DNA from: a virus
IMG/VR virus record: IMGVR_UViG_3300028197_001558
Location: 1 to 64,000 of that record
Direction: 5' to 3' (one strand)
DNA: 64,000 nt
Shown: piece by piece, positions 59,905 to 64,000 of the stretch
How positions within the stretch are numbered: the first letter of the stretch is position 1
Layout of the letters: every line of letters begins with the position of its first letter
Made by a program: the position numbers and the translations under genes
The notes under the pieces: model-generated
Told to the model about the DNA's origin: nothing
Seen by the model: only the letters and a program-made list of their open reading frames with translations
The model's database searches: none

Positions 59905-61767
59905 ATGGCTTATAAATTTCAATTAGGGGCAGCTCGTTTGAGCGGGTCTCTTGTACAAGAAGGAAACCTGGAAGCACAAGGCTCCGGTGAATTCAGTTCT
60001 TTAAAAATCGCTGACGATGGTGCGATCGGTGCGATCGGTGATCTTGACATGATCACACTTGACGCTACAAACAGCGTTACTATCGCTGCTGATCTTGATC
60101 TTATCGTTGCAGAAGGACAATTCGTACTCGGAAGTGCTGCAGTAACGGCTACTGCTGCTGAGCTTAACTTGCTTGACGGTGTTGCTGGTTTGGTTCAGGG
60201 TGACTTTACTAAACTTGCTGCAGTAACGGCTACTGCTGCTGAGATCAACTATTTAGATAACGACGACTTGAGTGCTGCTGATATCCAGAAGTTAGCTGAT
60301 TTAACTGCAACTGCTGCTGAGTTAAACTTGCTTGACGGTATTACTCGTGGATCTATCGTTTATGGTAACGCTTCTGCTGCTTCTGCTCGTTTGGCAAAAG
60401 GTGATGCGCATTCGTTTCTTCAATCTGATGGGACCGACATATCTTATGTTACTATGAGTGGTGATGCTACTTTAAATGCTGGCGTACTTTCTATCGGTGC
60501 TACCAAAATTACTGATGCAATGATTAACAACGACGTTGCAACAGAATTGGCATCCGGAAATGGTATCGGAGCTTCTGATGGCGTTCTTTCTGTTGCTGGT
60601 GGAGACGGTATTACTGCTGAAGCTAATGGTGTTAAGGTAACACCTGCTCAAACAACTATTACATCAGTATTGAATGCTGCCTTGACTATTGGTAGAGATG
60701 CTGACAACGTAGTTGACTTTGCTACTGATAATATGATTAAGTTCAAAACCAATGGTGCTGAAAGAATGTCAATTGATGCTGACGGTGATGTCATCATTGA
60801 AGGCGGTTTAACTGTTAATGGTACAACCACAACAATTAATTCTACAACAGTCCAAATCGATGACTTAAACCTTCAGTTAGCTGATGGTGCTGCAGCTGCA
60901 TCTGCTGTTAATGGTGGGGGTATTACTCTTGCTACTTCTGGTGATGATTTTACTTTCGCATACAACCATGCAAGTACTGCTTGGAAATCAAGTATCGATA
61001 TGGATCTTGCTAGCAACAAGCTTTTAAAGATCAATGGTGCTGAAGTTCTTTCTGCTGCTGGTGCTGTAAAAGTTCAAGATGGTGTTGCTGGTGCTGGACT
61101 TGCTGCTTCTTCTGGTGTTCTTTCTGTTGGTGTCGATGGCACTGGTATCGAGATTAACTCTGACGCTCTTCGCTTGAAGGACGGTGGTGTTACTGCTGAT
61201 AAGATGGTTAACTTGGCTGCTACTAACTTGTATGTTGGTAATGGTTCAAATCGTCCAGTTGCTGTTGCTTTGTCTGGTGACGTTACCATGAGTAACGCTG
61301 GTGCGGTTACAATTGCTGCTACTGCTGTTGAAGCAGGCATGTTAAACGCCAACATTATCTCAGGACAAACTGAGTTAGCAAGTGGTTTGGCTTCTACAGA
61401 TGAGCTTATAGTATCAGACGCTGGAGTCCTTAAGAGAATGGATATGTCCGTTCTTAGTACTTTCATTGGCACTAACATTTCAGCTGATGTTCAGAATGTT
61501 GCAGCTGCTGGCACTCTTGTTGTTGGAGTTAACTACTTCTCTGACATGACTGCTGACGGTGAAGATGTTGTAACTCTTCCTGCTTCTCCTTCTGTAGGAC
61601 AATCAGTTAAAGTTAAGGCTCCTTCTGACTGTTCTTTCGAACGCTTCATCACGATCCTCAAAGCTGGTTCACAGACAATTGATGGCGCTGATTCAATTCG
61701 TCTTGAATCTCCGTTTGCTGCTGTTGAATTGGTATATGTAGCTTCTAATGCATGGAGAGTATTCTAA
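59905..61767 (+). CDS. tail fibre-like protein with TATAAELNLLDG repeats and shared C-terminal domain (2 of 3)
   Basis: The ATG at 59905 with TTGGAGG upstream is preferred to TTG 59890, giving 620 residues. Residues from 80 on hold three 27-residue repeats (VTATAAELNLLDG, VTATAAEINYLD, LTATAAELNLLDG), a common fibre-shaft motif. The C-terminus (GSQTIDGADSIRLESPFAAV) matches the other two fibres here. The gene is unusually rich in Ala with GCT codons compared with neighbours and lies between its own promoter and a strong terminator, consistent with a highly expressed virion protein. Its role as fibre or major surface protein is inferred. Confidence 0.72.
   Translation: MAYKFQLGAARLSGSLVQEGNLEAQGSGEFSSLKIADDGAIGAIGDLDMITLDATNSVTIAADLDLIVAEGQFVLGSAAVTATAAELNLLDGVAGLVQGDFTKLAAVTATAAEINYLDNDDLSAADIQKLADLTATAAELNLLDGITRGSIVYGNASAASARLAKGDAHSFLQSDGTDISYVTMSGDATLNAGVLSIGATKITDAMINNDVATELASGNGIGASDGVLSVAGGDGITAEANGVKVTPAQTTITSVLNAALTIGRDADNVVDFATDNMIKFKTNGAERMSIDADGDVIIEGGLTVNGTTTTINSTTVQIDDLNLQLADGAAAASAVNGGGITLATSGDDFTFAYNHASTAWKSSIDMDLASNKLLKINGAEVLSAAGAVKVQDGVAGAGLAASSGVLSVGVDGTGIEINSDALRLKDGGVTADKMVNLAATNLYVGNGSNRPVAVALSGDVTMSNAGAVTIAATAVEAGMLNANIISGQTELASGLASTDELIVSDAGVLKRMDMSVLSTFIGTNISADVQNVAAAGTLVVGVNYFSDMTADGEDVVTLPASPSVGQSVKVKAPSDCSFERFITILKAGSQTIDGADSIRLESPFAAVELVYVASNAWRVF
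60142..60342 (+). repeat. three 81-bp tandem repeats encoding a fibre-shaft motif
   Basis: Units start at 60142, 60223 and 60304; each encodes 27 residues beginning (V/L)TATAAE(L/I)N. The first two share a run of more than 20 bases with no mismatch, the third has diverged. Confidence 0.8.
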
Positions 61768-61801
61768 TTTCTGATTAGAGTTCTACAAGATTTTTCTTGG
61801 A

Positions 61802-61829
61802 GGGGTCGGGCGAAAGCTTGGCCCCTTTT
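61802..61829 (+). terminator. strong rho-independent terminator after the fibre gene
   Basis: A 10-pair stem (61802-61811 with 61816-61825, including three G-U pairs) is closed by a GAAA tetraloop and followed by TTTTC. It separates the 59905 gene from the next fibre gene. Confidence 0.82.
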
Positions 61830-61836
61830 CTATTTA
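61830..61836 (+). promoter_or_regulatory. putative phage late promoter box CTATTTA
   Basis: CTATTTA directly behind the terminator T-run, continued as TATAAAAA, 19 bases before the ATG at 61856. Its position after a terminator and before a late gene supports promoter function. Confidence 0.45.
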
Positions 61837-61855
61837 TAAAAACGGAGATTTAATT

Positions 61856-62755
61856 ATGGGATACAACTATTCTAAAGGGCCTCAAGTAATTGGAGACCTC
61901 AAAGCAGCTGATGACGCTCAAAGAGATACCTTGATAGACTTTGGCGAAGACTTAATACAACTACAAACCAGTGGATCAACGAGACTTCATATCGACAACG
62001 ATGGTGTTTATATTCCGGACACCGCTGCCGACACTAGTCTCAGAGTCTCAGGAGCTGTCGAGATCACTCCCGGAAATAATGCCGGCTTAACGTTTAAAAA
62101 GGGCGAGAGCGAATTAAATTTTATTTCTTTCAAGAACGCTAGCGATGGAGCTTCATATAACGCAAGGCTAGCATACCAAGCGGCCGAGCATTTGTTCATA
62201 GCTCCAGGTAGGGGAGCGGACTTTTACATAAACTCATCTCAGAACTCTGGTGACGCTACTTTTCCTTTTAGAATTATGGACGACGGAACAGCAAGGTTTG
62301 AAAAAGGCTTGACAGATGGTTCAACATCATCAACTAACCTAGACTCGAGCATTTCATTTTATGTCTCGGGTACATTGGACGGAAACAACAACGCGGTATT
62401 TGACGGAAACGTGATGCTGAACGGCACAACTCTTCAAGCTTCAGCACAGAGAGTATCGGCCACAGTAGCCTCCAGCTTCCCATACGCAGTGGCCGAAGGT
62501 GACTATGTAATTTTAGTAGAGGGCACTGGCTCTCCGCGAAGAATTGAACTCCCAGCAAAGGCAAATCATGCAGGGCGAGTATTAATAATAAAAGACGCAA
62601 CAGGCAACGCTTCGTCAAACAATATCGAGATCAAACCCAATGGATCAGAGAATATTGACGGCGCCGGCGACAAACTAATGAACGGAAACAAATCATCTTT
62701 GACAATTGTATGCGGATCCGACCAGTGGTTCGTCCTTGGAAATTATCCAGGATAA
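61856..62755 (+). CDS. fibre protein with shared C-terminal domain (3 of 3)
   Basis: A 299-residue protein. The N-terminus resembles fibre proteins (DDAQRDTLIDFGEDLIQLQTSG outline, TRLHIDNDGVYIP). The C-terminal ~75 residues (VLIIKDATGNASSNNIEI, NGSENIDGAGDK, TIVCGSDQWFVLG) follow the same plan as those of the 58685 and 59905 products. It lies between a terminator/late box and the scaffold gene. Probably a minor surface or head fibre. Confidence 0.62.
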   Translation: MGYNYSKGPQVIGDLKAADDAQRDTLIDFGEDLIQLQTSGSTRLHIDNDGVYIPDTAADTSLRVSGAVEITPGNNAGLTFKKGESELNFISFKNASDGASYNARLAYQAAEHLFIAPGRGADFYINSSQNSGDATFPFRIMDDGTARFEKGLTDGSTSSTNLDSSISFYVSGTLDGNNNAVFDGNVMLNGTTLQASAQRVSATVASSFPYAVAEGDYVILVEGTGSPRRIELPAKANHAGRVLIIKDATGNASSNNIEIKPNGSENIDGAGDKLMNGNKSSLTIVCGSDQWFVLGNYPG

Positions 62756-62786
62756 GCAAGAAACCTTCCTTTTATTAATCTAAATA

Positions 62787-62793
62787 CTATTTA
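62787..62793 (+). promoter_or_regulatory. putative phage late promoter box CTATTTA
   Basis: CTATTTATTGAAGAA in the 70-base gap before the scaffold gene, matching the 30774 site for all 15 bases. The ATG follows 32 bases downstream. Fifth example of the box in a larger gap; inferred late promoter. Confidence 0.45.
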
Positions 62794-62825
62794 TTGAAGA
62801 AATTATATTTTTAGGAGATTATTTA

Positions 62826-63953
62826 ATGTCTAATATGTTAGAACAAGCAATAGCAGATGCGGCTGCCCTTAGAGAACAAGCAATTAAGAATGCTGAGCAG
62901 TCTGTTTTAGACAAGTACTCACGACAAATCAAAGAAGCAGTAGACCAAATGCTTGAGATGGATGACGCTCCGCAAAGAGCACAATCTATTGTAGCAGAAG
63001 CTGAAGAAGAATTAATGCAAGAAGAAGAAGGCGATGGCATGGGTGCTGCTCCTGCTGAATCTTCATTCGATGCTCCACCTTCTTGGGATTCACGCTTTGA
63101 TGATATTTCCACAAAATTAACTGCAATGGTTGATAACTTACCAGAAGACGAAAACGGCATGGTCGATTTGGATCTTGGCGACTTCTCAGTTCCCGAAGAT
63201 GAAGAGATGGCAGCCTCAGGAGCTCTAGAAGAGCCCACAAGCGATCTTGGAGACTTGGGAGGGGAAACACCCGCTGAAGAAGGTGGAGACGGTTTAGACG
63301 ACCTTCTCGGAGGCCTTGAAGATGATGCTGGAGAAGGTGATGAATTAGACCTTCAAGAAGTCCTTAGTATGCTCGAGGAAGACATGGAGATCGATTATAA
63401 TCCACAAACCGATTCTCTAGGAAAATGGAGAAACAATCGAAGCAGAGAAGAGTTCAACGGCGAAATGGCTGATGTTCTCTATGAAGAAGAGCCCGAAGAA
63501 GAAAGCACTGACGAAGAAAAGGAAGAGCTCATGGGCAAAGTTAACGAATTACACGAGACAGTAAAGAGTCTGACGCAACAAAGAACACAACTGGAAAGCG
63601 TCCTTACCAAGCTAGAATCCTATCTTGAGGAATCTTTATTGTCCAACGCAAAGTTTTTATATCAAAACCGCACACTGAGCGATGCCTCCCTGAATGAGCG
63701 ACAAAAGTCAAAAATTGTCGAAGCCATCTCCAATGCGGAGTCTCCGAAAGAAGCTAAAAGACTTCACGAGACACTCAAAGCTACAGTGGGGTCGACGCCT
63801 AACAGCACAAGAGGCCCACAATCACTTAGCGAGTCTGTCAATCGAAGATCGAACTTAAGTTCTATGCTAAATTCGAGACAAAACATTAAAGAAAGCAAGA
63901 ATTCTGAACCATCTCTCAAAGAGAAGATGCAGAGACTTGCCGGCATAAAATAA
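62826..63953 (+). CDS. prohead core / scaffold protein candidate (gp22-like position)
   Basis: A 375-residue protein, helical and strongly acidic. The N-terminus is Ala-rich (MLEQAIADAAALREQAI, containing L-R-E), the middle has Gly-Asp-Glu-rich low complexity (GDLGGETPAEEGG, DLLGGLEDDAGEGDELDL), and residues 225-265 form a coiled coil (LMGKVNELHETVKSL). It stands directly before the presumed capsid gene, the place of gp22 scaffold in T4. Sequence similarity to gp22 is not claimed. AGGAG precedes the ATG. Confidence 0.62.
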   Translation: MSNMLEQAIADAAALREQAIKNAEQSVLDKYSRQIKEAVDQMLEMDDAPQRAQSIVAEAEEELMQEEEGDGMGAAPAESSFDAPPSWDSRFDDISTKLTAMVDNLPEDENGMVDLDLGDFSVPEDEEMAASGALEEPTSDLGDLGGETPAEEGGDGLDDLLGGLEDDAGEGDELDLQEVLSMLEEDMEIDYNPQTDSLGKWRNNRSREEFNGEMADVLYEEEPEEESTDEEKEELMGKVNELHETVKSLTQQRTQLESVLTKLESYLEESLLSNAKFLYQNRTLSDASLNERQKSKIVEAISNAESPKEAKRLHETLKATVGSTPNSTRGPQSLSESVNRRSNLSSMLNSRQNIKESKNSEPSLKEKMQRLAGIK

Positions 63954-63971
63954 TTTTAAGGAGATTTTAAA

Positions 63972-64000
63972 ATGTCAATTATCGAAACACTCACAGAGGG
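63972..64000 (+). CDS. start of probable major capsid protein gene (truncated by window end)
   Basis: Only MSIIETLTEG is visible after an AAGGAG site, 18 bases behind the scaffold candidate. Order scaffold then capsid is as in T4 (gp22-gp23), and L-T-E followed by Gly is a possible gp21-type cleavage site. The identification rests on position. Confidence 0.4.

Noticed and set aside
1-64000. Long reading frames on the - strand
   Set aside because: All lie opposite well-supported + strand genes, lack ribosome binding sites and show no recognisable proteins.
1-64000. CRISPR arrays, insertion sequences, integrase or attachment sites
   Set aside because: No spaced direct repeats, transposase-like or integrase-like proteins were seen; nothing suggests a prophage.

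Overview
The window is a densely packed stretch of a tailed bacteriophage genome. Every supported gene lies on the + strand, most neighbours overlap by 1-4 bases or are a few bases apart, and no gap reaches 300 bases (the longest are about 113 and 107 bases). The set of recognisable proteins places it in the broad T4-like (contractile-tailed, myovirus) superfamily: a gp55-like late sigma factor, gp25- and gp6-like baseplate wedge proteins, a gp17-like large terminase, a gp20-like portal, a gp21-like prohead protease, a scaffold candidate followed by the first codons of what is probably the major capsid protein, a gp61-like primase and a gp46/gp47-type recombination nuclease. Base composition is AT-rich and Shine-Dalgarno sites are common. 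Several families (gp2609-type spike partner, LamG fibre, bS21-like protein) are ones I associate with marine phages of the Pelagibacter/cyanophage type. The host cannot be named from the sequence; a lipoprotein with Ser/Thr-Glu-Pro repeats is the only weak hint.

Layout. (1) 1-1293: end of a membrane protein, late sigma factor, small helical protein. (2) 1299-14339: tail-tip and baseplate: amidase-containing hub protein, its spike-like partner, a 2228-residue protein, gp25, gp6 and a further baseplate/fibre protein. (3) 14339-34152: very large tail or virion proteins, including a 1938-residue LamG protein and a series of unrecognised structural proteins. (4) 34193-41865: a nucleic-acid island served by good sigma-70 type promoters (RuvC-like resolvase, primase, fused Mre11-Rad50 nuclease) interleaved with short-tagged proteins and a lipoprotein. 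(5) 41904-43316: probable lysis genes (holin-like, TM-plus-coiled-coil, signal-peptide-plus-coiled-coil-plus-TM) and a zinc-ribbon protein. (6) 43313-54140: head assembly and DNA packaging, with tagged small proteins placed around terminase, portal and protease, then a ribosomal protein S21-like gene. (7) 54172-62755: virion surface or tail fibre proteins, three with a common C-terminal domain. (8) 62826-64000: scaffold candidate and start of the capsid gene.

The most striking feature is a set of otherwise unrelated proteins sharing an N-terminal peptide of the form MKLTKETLKxIIKEEL (eight clear cases, one divergent) or MNxKLIMExWRxFL (two cases). Each carries an early I-x-E sequence, which fits the (I/L)-x-E rule of T4 gp21-type prohead proteases, and a gp21-like protease is encoded in the same cluster. 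I infer a capsid-targeting and processing system that loads a set of cargo proteins into the head. A direct repeat of about 106 bp (44356 and 44919) spans a stop codon, a ribosome binding region and the tag, suggesting that cargo genes are gained and swapped by recombination at the tag. Late promoters are suggested by a CTATTTA box found in five of the larger intergenic gaps (plus one perfect T4-type TATAAATA).
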